The notes: generated from the letters alone by a model not told the origin. Positions 17,567 to 26,508 are shown, counted from the first letter of the stretch. The stretch: 49,248 bases of DNA from Hyphomicrobiales bacterium (GCA_028285595.1 JANQOW010000099.1:1-49248), one strand, 5' to 3'. Program-made: numbers and translations.

Positions 17567-18249
17567 TGGGCGCGAATACACATTTCGATCTGGAAGAGGT
17601 CACGGTCCGCCAGGCCAACCAGGCCCTGCAGGAGGCCGAGGCCGGCAGCTTCTCCATTGCAAATCCAAAGGGTGCCCACGCGTTGGCGTGCGGCCTGGAT
17701 GCGCCGCTGGAAGTCACCATTGACGGCCATGTGGGCTATTACTGCGCGGGGATGAACAAAGAGGCCGACGTCAGGGTGGACGGCAATGCCGGCACCGGCT
17801 TGGCGGAGAACATGATGTCGGGCCGGGTGCACGTCACCGGCAACGCGAGCCAGTCTGCCGCGGCCACGGCCCATGGCGGGTTGCTGGTGATCGATGGCGA
17901 TGCCTCCGCGCGTTGTGGCATCTCGCTGAAGGGCGCCGACATTGTGGTGAAAGGCAATGTGGGTCACATGAGCGCGTTCATGGCGCAGACCGGAACTCTG
18001 GTTGTGCTGGGCAATGCGGGTGATGCGCTGGGCGATTCCATCTACGAGGCGCGGCTTTATGTGCGCGGCGAGGTGGCGAGCCTTGGAGCCGATTGCATCG
18101 AGAAAGATATGGGGCCTGAACATCACGAACAGCTCCGCAAGCTGCTTGATGCGGCCGGGTGCGAAGGGGTGGAGACGTCCGAGTTCCGCCGCTATGGCTC
18201 CGCGCGCAAGCTCTACAATTTCAACGTCGACAATGTCGATGCCTACTAG
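17566..18249 (+). CDS. mgsB: N-methylglutamate synthase subunit B (GXGXG-domain protein)
   Basis: A 227-aa protein resembling the right-handed beta-helix GXGXG domain of glutamate synthase (GltB domain 3, also FwdC-like). Repeated glycine-rich turns are visible, such as DGHVGYYCAGMNKEADV, GNAGTGLAENMMSG, GNVGHMSAFMAQTG and GNAGDALGDSIYEA. It is thought to be structural in the MgsABC complex. The ATG at 17566 overlaps the mgsA stop codon (TGATG). Length agrees with the MgsB/GlxC family. Confidence 0.87.
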   Translation: MGANTHFDLEEVTVRQANQALQEAEAGSFSIANPKGAHALACGLDAPLEVTIDGHVGYYCAGMNKEADVRVDGNAGTGLAENMMSGRVHVTGNASQSAAATAHGGLLVIDGDASARCGISLKGADIVVKGNVGHMSAFMAQTGTLVVLGNAGDALGDSIYEARLYVRGEVASLGADCIEKDMGPEHHEQLRKLLDAAGCEGVETSEFRRYGSARKLYNFNVDNVDAY

Positions 18250-18273
18250 TTTCTCGCCGGCAGGGTGATCAAG

Positions 18274-19593
18274 ATGAGCAATGACAATTGGGGTTTGCGC
18301 GAAAGCTATACCTTCGACAGAAACACCATTCACGAAATCCAACGGGCGGCCAATACCGGCATCTACCGGATCCGCGGCTGGGGCGCCAAGCGGCCTTTGC
18401 CCACGTTTGATGATCTGGTGTTCCTTGGTGCTTCCGCTTCGCGCTATCCGCTGGAAGGGTATCGGGAAAGCTGCAACACGGCGGTGACCCTCGGCACGCG
18501 CTATGCCAAGAAACCGATTGAGCTGAAGATCCCGATCACGATTGCGGGCATGAGCTTCGGTTCCCTGTCCGCCAACGCCAAAGAGGCGCTGGGCCGGGGC
18601 GCAAGCGAGGTGGGGACCTCCACCACCACGGGCGATGGCGGTATGACGCCGGAAGAGCGCGGGCACTCCACCCAACTGGTCTATCAGTATCTGCCGTCGC
18701 GCTACGGCATGAACCCGGATGATCTGCGCAAAGCCGATGCCATTGAGGTGGTTGTGGGCCAGGGTGCCAAGCCCGGCGGCGGCGGCATGTTGCTGGGCCA
18801 GAAGATCACCGAGCGGGTGGCCGAGATGCGCAATCTGCCGGAAGGCATCGACCAGCGTTCAGCCTGCCGGCATCCGGACTGGACCGGGCCGGACGATCTG
18901 GAAATCAAGATCCAGGAGCTGCGCGAAATCACCGCCTGGGAGAAGCCCATCTATGTGAAGGTGGGCGCCGCGCGCCCGTTCTATGACACCACGCTTGCGG
19001 TTAAAGCCGGGGCGGATGTGGTGGTCGTGGACGGCATGCAGGGCGGCACGGCGGCGACGCAGGATGTGTTTATCGAGCACGTGGGCATCCCCACCCTGGC
19101 GGCCGTGCGCGAAGCGGTGCGGGCGCTACAGGAGCTGGACATGCACCGCAAGGTGCAGCTTGTGATCGCCGGCGGCATCCGCTCCGGCGCTGATGTGGCC
19201 AAGGCGTTGGCCATGGGCGCCGATGCGGTGTCGATCGGCACGGCGGCGCTGATTGCGATCGGCGACAATGATCCTGAGTATGAAGAAGACTACCGCAAGA
19301 TCGGTTCTGCTGCCGGGTACTATGAAGACTTCCAGGCCGGCAATGACCCGGCGGGCATCACCACCCAGGACCCTGAGCTGGCGAAACGTCTGGACCCGGT
19401 CAAGGGTGGCCAGCGGCTTGCCAACTATCTGCGTGTGCTGACGCTGGAGGCGCAAACGCTTGCGCGGGCCAACGGCAAATCTGACGTGCGCAACCTGGAG
19501 CCGGAGGATATGGCCGCTCTCACGGTGGAGGCCGCGGCCATGGCCGGTGTACCCCTGGCAGGAACGGGCTGGATTCCCGGACAGAATGGCTGA
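18274..19593 (+). CDS. mgsC: N-methylglutamate synthase subunit C (FMN glutamate-synthase domain)
   Basis: A 439-aa protein equivalent to the FMN-binding TIM barrel of glutamate synthase. Landmarks are PITIAGMSFGSLSANAKEAL, GDGGMTPEER, GQGAKPGGGGMLLGQKI, VDGMQGGTAATQ and IAGGIRSGADVAKALAMGADAVSIGTAAL (given here only as family wording in shorter pieces: AGGIRSGADVAKALAMGADA). Where glutamate synthases carry the three-cysteine [3Fe-4S] motif before GIATQDP, this protein reads QAGNDPAGITTQDPELAKRL with no cysteine. I use the ATG at 18274; a GTG nine bases earlier is possible. It is the catalytic subunit that forms N-methylglutamate or an analogous secondary amine. Confidence 0.87.
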   Translation: MSNDNWGLRESYTFDRNTIHEIQRAANTGIYRIRGWGAKRPLPTFDDLVFLGASASRYPLEGYRESCNTAVTLGTRYAKKPIELKIPITIAGMSFGSLSANAKEALGRGASEVGTSTTTGDGGMTPEERGHSTQLVYQYLPSRYGMNPDDLRKADAIEVVVGQGAKPGGGGMLLGQKITERVAEMRNLPEGIDQRSACRHPDWTGPDDLEIKIQELREITAWEKPIYVKVGAARPFYDTTLAVKAGADVVVVDGMQGGTAATQDVFIEHVGIPTLAAVREAVRALQELDMHRKVQLVIAGGIRSGADVAKALAMGADAVSIGTAALIAIGDNDPEYEEDYRKIGSAAGYYEDFQAGNDPAGITTQDPELAKRLDPVKGGQRLANYLRVLTLEAQTLARANGKSDVRNLEPEDMAALTVEAAAMAGVPLAGTGWIPGQNG

Positions 19594-19645
19594 ATAATCA
19601 GCGCCAACGAAATCAACGAAGACAACTTTTGAGGAGAAGAAGGGG

Positions 19646-20953
19646 ATGGCTGTAAATCTGGTGAAGGAAGCCAAAGACCGCGGGATCAAATATTTCCTGA
19701 TTTCATTTGTGGACCTTTTCGGCGTGATGCGCGCCAAGCTGGTCCCGGCCCGGGCCATTGGCGATATGGCTGAGGAAGGCGCAGGCTTTGCCGGTTTTGC
19801 CTCCTGGCTGGATATGTCGCCGGCCGATGGGGACATGTTTGCCATTCCCGATCCGAACAGCCTGATCCAATTGCCCTGGAAGCCGGATGTGGGCTGGCTG
19901 GCCGCCGACCCCTGGCTCGACGGCAAGCCGGTGGAACACGCCCCGCGCAACGTGTTGAAGCGGGTTCTGGCTGAGGCGGAAGCCGACAACCAGTATCTGA
20001 AGCACGGGGTGGAGTGCGAATACTTCATCACCAATGCGGACGGTACCGAGATTGCCGACACCATGGATACCCAGTCCAAGCCCTGCTACGACCAGCATGC
20101 TCTGATGCGCCGCTATGAGGTGATCACCGAGATTTGCGATGTGATGCTGGAGCTCGGCTGGGGCCCCTATCAGAACGACCACGAAGACGCCAACGGCCAG
20201 TTTGAGATGAACTGGGACTACGACGATGCGCTGGTCACCGCTGACCGGCAGTCGTTCTTTAAGTTCATGGTGCGCTCCATTGCGGAAAAGCATGGCCTGC
20301 GCGCCACGTTCATGCCCAAGCCCTTTGCCAACCTCACCGGCAACGGGTGTCATGCCCACGTCTCGCTGTGGGATAAGAAGGGCAAGAAGAACCACTTCCA
20401 CGATGCCAAGGGCGAGCTCGGTATTTCTGAAGCCGGCTATCACTTCCTCGGCGGTATCATGCATTCGGCCATGTCCATGACGGCGATCACCAACCCGACG
20501 GTGAACTCCTACAAGCGCTTGAACGCACCGGTCACGGAATCCGGCGCCACCTGGTCGCCGAACACGGTGACCTATGGCGGCAACAACCGCACCCACATGG
20601 TGCGCATTCCAGATGATGGCCGCTTTGAAGTGCGTCTCGCAGATGGGGCCGTGAACCCCTATCTGATGCCCGCCGTTTTGCTGGCGGCCGGCCGTGACGG
20701 CATGAAGAACAAGCGCGATCCGGGCAAGCGCGTCGATCTCAACATGTACACAGAAGGCCACAAGGTGCGCGGCGCCAAGAAGCTGCCGCTGAACCTGTTG
20801 GACGCGCTGCGCGAGATGAAGAAGTCAACCGTGCTGAAGGATGCGCTCGGTGAGGAGTTCATGACCGCTTATCAAAAGCTGCGCGGTGCGCAGTGGCTTG
20901 ACTACACCCGCCACCTCACCCAGTGGGAACGGGACAACACGCTGGATTGTTGA
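19646..20953 (+). CDS. gmaS: gamma-glutamylmethylamide synthetase / type III glutamine synthetase-like
   Basis: A 435-aa ATP-dependent ligase of the glutamine synthetase superfamily. Visible motifs are ECEYFI (metal-binding glutamates), YQNDHEDANGQFEMNW, GNGCHAHVS and NNRTHMVRIP. Its wording matches both GmaS of N-methylglutamate methylotrophs and GlnT of rhizobia, which are hard to tell apart. Position directly after mgsABC favours GmaS: it would join methylamine to glutamate, giving gamma-glutamylmethylamide, the substrate of MgsABC. A strong GAGGAGAAG ribosome-binding site precedes the ATG, 52 bp after mgsC. The dehydrogenase genes mgdABCD, which normally complete the pathway, are not in this window. 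Confidence 0.82.
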   Translation: MAVNLVKEAKDRGIKYFLISFVDLFGVMRAKLVPARAIGDMAEEGAGFAGFASWLDMSPADGDMFAIPDPNSLIQLPWKPDVGWLAADPWLDGKPVEHAPRNVLKRVLAEAEADNQYLKHGVECEYFITNADGTEIADTMDTQSKPCYDQHALMRRYEVITEICDVMLELGWGPYQNDHEDANGQFEMNWDYDDALVTADRQSFFKFMVRSIAEKHGLRATFMPKPFANLTGNGCHAHVSLWDKKGKKNHFHDAKGELGISEAGYHFLGGIMHSAMSMTAITNPTVNSYKRLNAPVTESGATWSPNTVTYGGNNRTHMVRIPDDGRFEVRLADGAVNPYLMPAVLLAAGRDGMKNKRDPGKRVDLNMYTEGHKVRGAKKLPLNLLDALREMKKSTVLKDALGEEFMTAYQKLRGAQWLDYTRHLTQWERDNTLDC

Positions 20954-20994
20954 GGCTTGAGATTTATTCTCTTGCTTTCATCTCACATTGCGCT

Positions 20995-21026
20995 TCACCT
21001 GGACGGACATCGGTCCGGACAGGTGA
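20995..21026 (+). promoter_or_regulatory. Hairpin overlapping the ribosome-binding site of the 2OG oxygenase gene
   Basis: The inverted repeat TCACCTG...CAGGTGA, with an inner GGAC-atcg-GTCC stem, ends inside the purine-rich stretch AGGTGAGG that serves as ribosome-binding site for the ATG at 21036. It could mask the site or act as weak terminator for gmaS; there is no U-run. Confidence 0.4.
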
Positions 21027-21035
21027 GGTGATGTG

Positions 21036-21836
21036 ATGCAGCGCTTGGACATTGGCCAGATCATCGATCTGGAACGCTATCCGTTCCATAAACCCGGCAG
21101 TGAGCCGCTGGCGAACCTGATGGCCCGCGGCAAGGCCGCTCTGGAGCGCGATGCTCTGTTCTGTCTTGAGGGATTCCTGCGGCCGGAAATCATTTCGCCG
21201 ATGGCCGAGGAGATGGAGCGTCTTGTGCCCCGTGCCGTGCGCTATGAGAGCGAGCGGATTGCCTATATCGAGGAAGACCCTGATCTTCCTGCCGATCATC
21301 CCCACAACCGCACGCATCCGTGCAGCTATCATCAGGTATTGAACTACCAGATTGGCAACGATTCCCCGCTGCGCCAGATCTACTATTGGCAACCTTTGAC
21401 GGAGTTCCTTGGCGAACTGTGCGGCTACGACAGCTTCTTTCGAAGCGATTGCCCGCATCTGGCCCTCACCGCCAAGATCGCAGGTGCAGGCGATACGGAC
21501 GGCTGGCATTATGACACCAACGACGTGGTGTTTTCGCTGCTGTTGCAAGCACCGGAGGCCGGTGGCGCGTTCGAATATGCGCCTCATCTGCGCAGCGAAA
21601 CCGACGAACGCTATGACAGGCTTGAAGCTGTGCTGGGAGATCCGGAGCGCTTTGCCATCCGCCCGAACATGGCGGTTGGGAACCTGACCGTGTTCAAAGG
21701 TGACCTCTCCCTCCATCGCGTGACCCCTGTGGGCGGCGCGAGGAAGCGGATTGTGGCGCTGTTCTGCTACGACCGCGCCCCAGGCATGACCTTTGTGCAA
21801 AGCTATATCGATGAGCTGCACGAGCGGATGCTCTAA
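21036..21836 (+). CDS. 2-oxoglutarate/Fe(II)-dependent oxygenase (PhyH-like)
   Basis: A 266-aa cytoplasmic oxygenase of the phytanoyl-CoA dioxygenase superfamily. The iron facial triad is visible as His158-x-Asp160 in DGWHYDTND and His227 in SLHRVTP; Arg238 or a neighbour in ARKRIVAL would bind the 2-oxoglutarate carboxylate. The specific substrate is unknown. It follows gmaS after about 80 bp on the same strand, at the place where mgd genes might be expected, so an amine or amino-acid substrate is an attractive guess. Its stop codon overlaps that of the convergent ankyrin gene (CTAA). The ATG at 21036 is favoured by its ribosome-binding site; a GTG is just upstream. Confidence 0.82.
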   Translation: MQRLDIGQIIDLERYPFHKPGSEPLANLMARGKAALERDALFCLEGFLRPEIISPMAEEMERLVPRAVRYESERIAYIEEDPDLPADHPHNRTHPCSYHQVLNYQIGNDSPLRQIYYWQPLTEFLGELCGYDSFFRSDCPHLALTAKIAGAGDTDGWHYDTNDVVFSLLLQAPEAGGAFEYAPHLRSETDERYDRLEAVLGDPERFAIRPNMAVGNLTVFKGDLSLHRVTPVGGARKRIVALFCYDRAPGMTFVQSYIDELHERML

Positions 21837-23080
21837 AGCTCCTTCAGATCTCCCGTGGCGACCTGGGTGTTCAGCCGTTGCGTGCCTCCCATCAACCTGG
21901 TCATGATGTTGCGCAGGGCTTCCAGAGCCTCCAGCAGATCATCGGCGCGCATATCCTCGATCCTGTACCCATCGTTGCGGTGCCAATGGCAGGCCACTGA
22001 GAACTGGATCATGTCATACACCTCCATGGCGGGAAAGGCGATCTCACGGGGCAGCGGACGTTTTGCCCACCGCTCGGCCAGGTGACTGAGGGCATCTTTC
22101 AGGATGCTGAACGCGCCATGTGACCAATGGCCGGTTTCGTGCAGGTGCCCGCTAAACGAGCTCTCGTGGTACTCAACCGAACCGGGGTAATTCATCAGCA
22201 GGATGGTGAAACAGATCTCGTCCCGTTTTGCCAAGGAAGGTCTACGCTTGGGCCGCTTGGGCCCAAGGGCCTCGATCATATGCAGCGCTTCAAAGGCAAG
22301 AACGATCTGTGCGGGTGTTTGCTCCAGATCGTCTTTGAGGCTCATGCTTGCGCCGTTCTCAATCAGAAGCTGCACCATACGATGGTTGCGCTGGCGGGCG
22401 GCAAAGTGGAGCGCGGTTCTGCCACGGTCGTCTGCGGCGTTTACGTCCGCGCCTGCGGCGAGGAGGGCCTTGGCCACCGAAGGTCTGTCGGCGAGCGCTG
22501 CCAGGAGAAACGGCGTCACGCCATTGCCGTTTGCCGCGTCCACATCTGCCCCAGCGGCGATGAACTGCTCAACGGTGCGTTTGCGGGCAACCTGCGCGGC
22601 CACGTGCAAGGGCGAGCCAACGCCCCACTGATCGGGCGCATTGATGGAAGCGCCGGCCTCGGATGCCGTCTTGACCAGCTTTTGGCTGAATTGGCCGGCG
22701 GCGATTTCATGAAACACACTCCAGCCGCGGTAATTGACGCCGCTGCAGTCAGCTCCGGCGCGCAACAGAAGCAGCGCGACCTTTTCGCGCTCATTGCGCA
22801 GAGCCAGGTGCAAAGGCGTTTCATTGTTGCCATCGCGCGCGTCAACGCGCGCTCCCATCGTGATGAGTTCACCAGCGATCTCGGCGTTACCGCTTTCCGC
22901 CGCAAAATGCAGAAGGGTCGCGGGCGGTACCCGGAAGTTCTCGCTGAGCAGGGGCTGCTGGGCGTTGGGGGCGGCGGCGCAGAAGATGGCAAAAAGATCA
23001 GCGGCCTGTTGGTGCTCCTCGGCCTCCAGCGCCTTCGCCAGGCGCCTGCAAACAGCTTTCAATTTGACCTTGGCGGCCAC
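21833..23080 (-). CDS. ankyrin-repeat protein with unassigned C-terminal domain
   Basis: A 415-aa protein. Residues about 50-260 hold six ankyrin repeats, for example LHFAAESGNAEIAGELITMGARVDA, TPLHLALRNEREKVALLLLRAGAD and TALHFAARQRNHRMVQLLIENGA (recognisable by TPLHLA and LLxxGAD). The remaining 150 residues, including HETGHWSHGAFSILKDAL and FSVACHWHRNDGYRIEDM, match nothing I recognise. No signal peptide is seen, so it is probably cytoplasmic and mediates protein contacts. It starts two bases after the stop codon of the dehydratase gene, indicating translational coupling to it, an odd partnership. Confidence 0.85.
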   Translation of the reverse strand: MAAKVKLKAVCRRLAKALEAEEHQQAADLFAIFCAAAPNAQQPLLSENFRVPPATLLHFAAESGNAEIAGELITMGARVDARDGNNETPLHLALRNEREKVALLLLRAGADCSGVNYRGWSVFHEIAAGQFSQKLVKTASEAGASINAPDQWGVGSPLHVAAQVARKRTVEQFIAAGADVDAANGNGVTPFLLAALADRPSVAKALLAAGADVNAADDRGRTALHFAARQRNHRMVQLLIENGASMSLKDDLEQTPAQIVLAFEALHMIEALGPKRPKRRPSLAKRDEICFTILLMNYPGSVEYHESSFSGHLHETGHWSHGAFSILKDALSHLAERWAKRPLPREIAFPAMEVYDMIQFSVACHWHRNDGYRIEDMRADDLLEALEALRNIMTRLMGGTQRLNTQVATGDLKEL

Positions 23081-23082
23081 CT

Positions 23083-24831
23083 TCAGAAGATCTCCGGTTC
23101 GCCGGCAGAGGTGCCGAAGGTGGATTCCAGGAAGTCAAAGTCGCAGCCCTTATCGGCTTGAGAGATATGTTGTGCAAACATCCAGCCATAACCTCGTCCG
23201 GCCTTCGCAGGCGGCCGGCTCCAGTGGCGCCGGCGCTCTGCCAGGTCTTCTTCGCTCACCAGCATATCAAGACGGCGCGCGGGAACATCCAACTTGATCA
23301 TATCGCCCGTTCGCAAAAGTGCCAGCGGGCCGCCCACCGAGGCTTCCGGCGCTGCATGGAGCACGCAGGCCCCATAGCTGGTGCCGCTCATCCGCGCATC
23401 CGACAAGCGCACCATATCGCGGACGCCCTCTTTCAGGAGTTTCACCGGGATCGGGAGCATGCCCCATTCCGGCATGCCTGGTCCGCCAATGGGCCCCGCA
23501 TTGCGCAGAACCAGAACATGGTCCGGTGTGACGTCCAGATTTTCGTCTTCTATGGCGCTTTTCATATCCGGATAGCTGTCGAACACCAAGGCGGGCCCCT
23601 CATGTTGCAGGAACCGGGGGTCACAGGCGCACGGTTTGATCACAGCACCATCCGGGGCCAGGTTCCCCTTCAGCACGGCCAGGGACCCTTCGGGGTAAAC
23701 CGGATTGTCCGTGGTCCTGATCACGTCGGTGTTGAACGTCTTTGCACCGGCAATGTTCTCGCCCAGGGTTGACCCATTGACCGTGAGACAGCCGCCATCC
23801 AGCTTGTCTGTCATATTGCCCATCAGGGCGCGCAGGCCGCCGGCATAGTAGAAATCCTCCATCAGGTAGTCTTTGCCACTGGGCCGGATATTGGCGATGA
23901 CGGGAATATCCCGTCCGGCTTGGTCGAGATCATCCAAGGAGATCTCAATGCCGGCCCGGCGTGCAATCGCGATCAAGTGGATCACGGCGTTGGTGGAGCA
24001 GCCCGTGGCCATCGCCACCGCCGTTGCGTTCTTGACCGCGGCGGCGGTGAGGATCTGATCGGGCGTGAGATCCTCCCAGACCATCTCCACGGCGCGCCGG
24101 CCGCACTCGGCGGCCATGCGGATGTGGTTGGCGTCGGCGGCCGGAATGGAACTCGCCCCGGGCAAGGTTAACCCCAAGCTCTCGGCAATGGCGGTCATGG
24201 TGCTGGCCGTGCCCATGGTCATGCAGTGACCGTAGGAGCGCGCGATGCCGCCTTCCACGCCCGTCCAGTCCTCTTCGCTGATGGTTCCGGCGCGCCGTTC
24301 GTCCCAAAACTTCCAGGCGTCTGAGCCACTGCCCAATGTGTGGCCTTGCCAATTGCCGCGCAACATGGGGCCGGCCGGCAGGAAGAGAAACGGCAACCCA
24401 GCGCTGATGGCGCCCATCACCAGACCCGGCGTGGTCTTGTCACAGCCGCCCATGAGAACCGCGCCGTCCACCGGATGGGAGCGCAGCAACTCTTCGGCTT
24501 CCATGGCCAGCATGTTGCGGTAGAGCATGGTGGTGGGTTTCACGAAGTTCTCTGACAGCGAAAGCGCGGGCAGTTCAATGGGAAAGCCGCCGGCTTGAAG
24601 GACCCCCTTTTTCACGTCGTCGACCCGATGGCGGAAATGAGCATGACAGGGGTTGATGTCTGACCAGGTGTTGAGAATGGCGATGATGGGTTTGTCCGCC
24701 CAATCCTCGCGGTCATAGCCCATTTGCATGATGCGCGAGCGGTGACCGAAGCTTCTGAGGTCATCGGGCGCAAACCAGCGGGCGCTGCGCAGTGTGTCAG
24801 GGCTTTTTGAGGTTTTCGGGGTCTTTGGCAT
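23083..24831 (-). CDS. IlvD/Edd-family sugar-acid dehydratase
   Basis: A 582-aa dehydratase of the IlvD/Edd family. The three [2Fe-2S] cysteines are present: Cys62 in NPCHAHF, Cys130 in GGCDKTTPG and Cys203 in GHCMTMGTAS; Lys132 is the conserved metal-site lysine. Spacing matches the L-arabinonate/D-xylonate dehydratase group (cysteines near 59, 127 and 200) better than IlvD of valine synthesis. Likely reaction: dehydration of an aldonic acid to a 2-keto-3-deoxy acid. No sugar dehydrogenase or aldolase is adjacent, so the physiological substrate stays open. Downstream come the ankyrin gene (2-bp gap); upstream a GNAT gene. Confidence 0.86.
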   Translation of the reverse strand: MPKTPKTSKSPDTLRSARWFAPDDLRSFGHRSRIMQMGYDREDWADKPIIAILNTWSDINPCHAHFRHRVDDVKKGVLQAGGFPIELPALSLSENFVKPTTMLYRNMLAMEAEELLRSHPVDGAVLMGGCDKTTPGLVMGAISAGLPFLFLPAGPMLRGNWQGHTLGSGSDAWKFWDERRAGTISEEDWTGVEGGIARSYGHCMTMGTASTMTAIAESLGLTLPGASSIPAADANHIRMAAECGRRAVEMVWEDLTPDQILTAAAVKNATAVAMATGCSTNAVIHLIAIARRAGIEISLDDLDQAGRDIPVIANIRPSGKDYLMEDFYYAGGLRALMGNMTDKLDGGCLTVNGSTLGENIAGAKTFNTDVIRTTDNPVYPEGSLAVLKGNLAPDGAVIKPCACDPRFLQHEGPALVFDSYPDMKSAIEDENLDVTPDHVLVLRNAGPIGGPGMPEWGMLPIPVKLLKEGVRDMVRLSDARMSGTSYGACVLHAAPEASVGGPLALLRTGDMIKLDVPARRLDMLVSEEDLAERRRHWSRPPAKAGRGYGWMFAQHISQADKGCDFDFLESTFGTSAGEPEIF

Positions 24832-24855
24832 CGAATTTCCTTTGCGCAGAACCGC

Positions 24856-25302
24856 TTAGCTGCGCCCATAAACCATGTAGGTTTCGCGCGTCGCCATCTG
24901 GTCATAAAGGAAACGGGCGCGATAATTGGTCTCCTGGGTTTTCCAGTAAACGTACGACCAACCGTTCTCATCAGCCCGGCGATAGATCTCGTTGATCAAG
25001 GCACGGCCAATGCCGCTCGCCCGCACGTTGGGGTCAACGAAGAGATCTTCCAGATAGCAGTAGGGCTGCGTGGACCAGGTGGAGGGGTGCAGCACAAGGT
25101 GAGCAAAGCCCACAGGCTGATCGTTCTCGTCGGCGGCAATCAGGCAGTGGGTCGACGGATCATCGGACAGCAGGCGCGCCCACGTGGCATCTGTCACATC
25201 GTCGGTGAGCTCGTGTTCGTAAAACACCAGATATCCCTGCCACAACGGATCCCATTTGGCACGATCGTCCGGTCTGGCGTCTCTTACGGTGACTTGGCCC
25301 AT
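24856..25302 (-). CDS. GNAT-family N-acetyltransferase
   Basis: A 148-aa single-domain acetyltransferase. Motif A is visible as YLEDLFVDPNVRASGIGRALI (core RASGIGRA, about residues 94-101), which binds acetyl-CoA pyrophosphate; a YxxxQMA tail near the C-terminus supplies the usual tyrosine. The acceptor is unknown. It is 24 bp upstream of the dehydratase gene on the same strand and probably co-transcribed. Confidence 0.85.
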   Translation of the reverse strand: MGQVTVRDARPDDRAKWDPLWQGYLVFYEHELTDDVTDATWARLLSDDPSTHCLIAADENDQPVGFAHLVLHPSTWSTQPYCYLEDLFVDPNVRASGIGRALINEIYRRADENGWSYVYWKTQETNYRARFLYDQMATRETYMVYGRS

Positions 25303-25371
25303 TTTGTCTTTCCTGATCTTCTGTACACAGGGCCACTATACTCATTTAGGGACGAAATGCGTTAGCTAAGC

Positions 25372-26508
25372 CTATCGCAAGCCCAGTTTCTTGCTGAGGC
25401 GGTCGCGCTTCATGAGCCACCAGCCGGCCTCTTCGGGCCAAAGTTCGTGGTTTTCGTCGGCCCCAAGGTCTGCGGCCACCCGGTTGGGCCAATTGGGATC
25501 GGCCAGCAGTTCGCGCGCCAGCGCGACCATGTCTGCTTTTCCGGATGCAATGATCTCCTCACAGACGTCAGCGTCCCAAAGGAAGCCCACGGCCATTGTG
25601 GCCATGTCCGCGCCGTCTTTCACCTGGGCGGCGAAGGGCACCTGGAAGCCCTGCGCAAGTTCCATTCGCCTCGGCCGTTCGCGGCCACCAATGCCTCCGG
25701 TCGAACAATCGATGATGTCGACGCCCGCGGCCTTCAGGGCTGACGCCGTTGCGATCGTGTGTTCAACCTCCAGGCCGCCGTCCACCCAGTCGGTGGCGGA
25801 GAGACGGAAGCTGAGCGGGATGTGGTCTGGTATTGCATTACGGATGGCTTTGGCCGTCTCGACGGCAAACCGGCGGCGACCTTCCTCTGTGCCGCCCCAG
25901 GCGTCTTGGCGCATGTTGGCAAGGGGTGAGAGAAACTGATGCTGCAGGAAGCCATGCGCGGCATAGACCTCGATGAACTTGAACCCGGCTTCGATGGCCC
26001 GGCCGGCGCTTGTGCCAAAGGCCTCAATCACCCGCTCAATATCGGCCTCGGTCATCTCGGTCGGCGTGGGCCATCCATCGGCATACGGCAGCGCTGACGG
26101 CGCGATGGCCGCCCAGGGGGCCTCGCCGCGCAGTTTCTCATCTTCCGCATCCACCGGGGTTTCGCCATGCCAAGGACGCCGCTCGGAGGCTTTGCGGCCG
26201 GCATGACCGAGCTGGATACCGGGTACGGCGCCTTCGGCCTCCAAAAAGGCCGCAATGGGTTTGAGTTTTTCAGCGTGTGCATCCGTCCACAGACCAAGAT
26301 CACCATGGGTGCGGCGGCCTTCCGGTTCTACGGCGGTGGCCTCGGCAAACACCAAGCCCGCGCCACCCAGCGCAAAGCGTCCGAGATGCACCATGTGCCA
26401 GTCGTTCGCCGCCCCGTCCTTCGCCCGGTACTGGCTCATCGGGGACACGGCGATGCGGTTCTTTAGGGTGACGCCGCGCAGAGTTAGGGGAGAAAACAAG
26501 GCACTCAT
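25372..26508 (-). CDS. old yellow enzyme-type NADH:flavin oxidoreductase (YqjM-like)
   Basis: A 378-aa FMN-dependent ene-reductase-like protein with a TIM-barrel fold. It begins LFSPLTLRGVTLKNRIAVSPMSQY, the YqjM-type opening, and contains QLGHAGRK, AHGFLQHQFLSP and RLSATDW. It should reduce activated alkenes with NAD(P)H; natural substrates of such enzymes are mostly unknown, and a detoxifying role is common. The ATG at 26508 is chosen; a GTG eleven codons earlier is less likely. Two inverted repeats 75-115 bp upstream could be operator sites. Confidence 0.88.
   Translation of the reverse strand: MSALFSPLTLRGVTLKNRIAVSPMSQYRAKDGAANDWHMVHLGRFALGGAGLVFAEATAVEPEGRRTHGDLGLWTDAHAEKLKPIAAFLEAEGAVPGIQLGHAGRKASERRPWHGETPVDAEDEKLRGEAPWAAIAPSALPYADGWPTPTEMTEADIERVIEAFGTSAGRAIEAGFKFIEVYAAHGFLQHQFLSPLANMRQDAWGGTEEGRRRFAVETAKAIRNAIPDHIPLSFRLSATDWVDGGLEVEHTIATASALKAAGVDIIDCSTGGIGGRERPRRMELAQGFQVPFAAQVKDGADMATMAVGFLWDADVCEEIIASGKADMVALARELLADPNWPNRVAADLGADENHELWPEEAGWWLMKRDRLSKKLGLR

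Noticed and set aside
23158..24831. IlvD of branched-chain amino acid synthesis
   Set aside because: Cysteine spacing and surrounding wording fit the sugar-acid dehydratase branch, and no other ilv genes are near.
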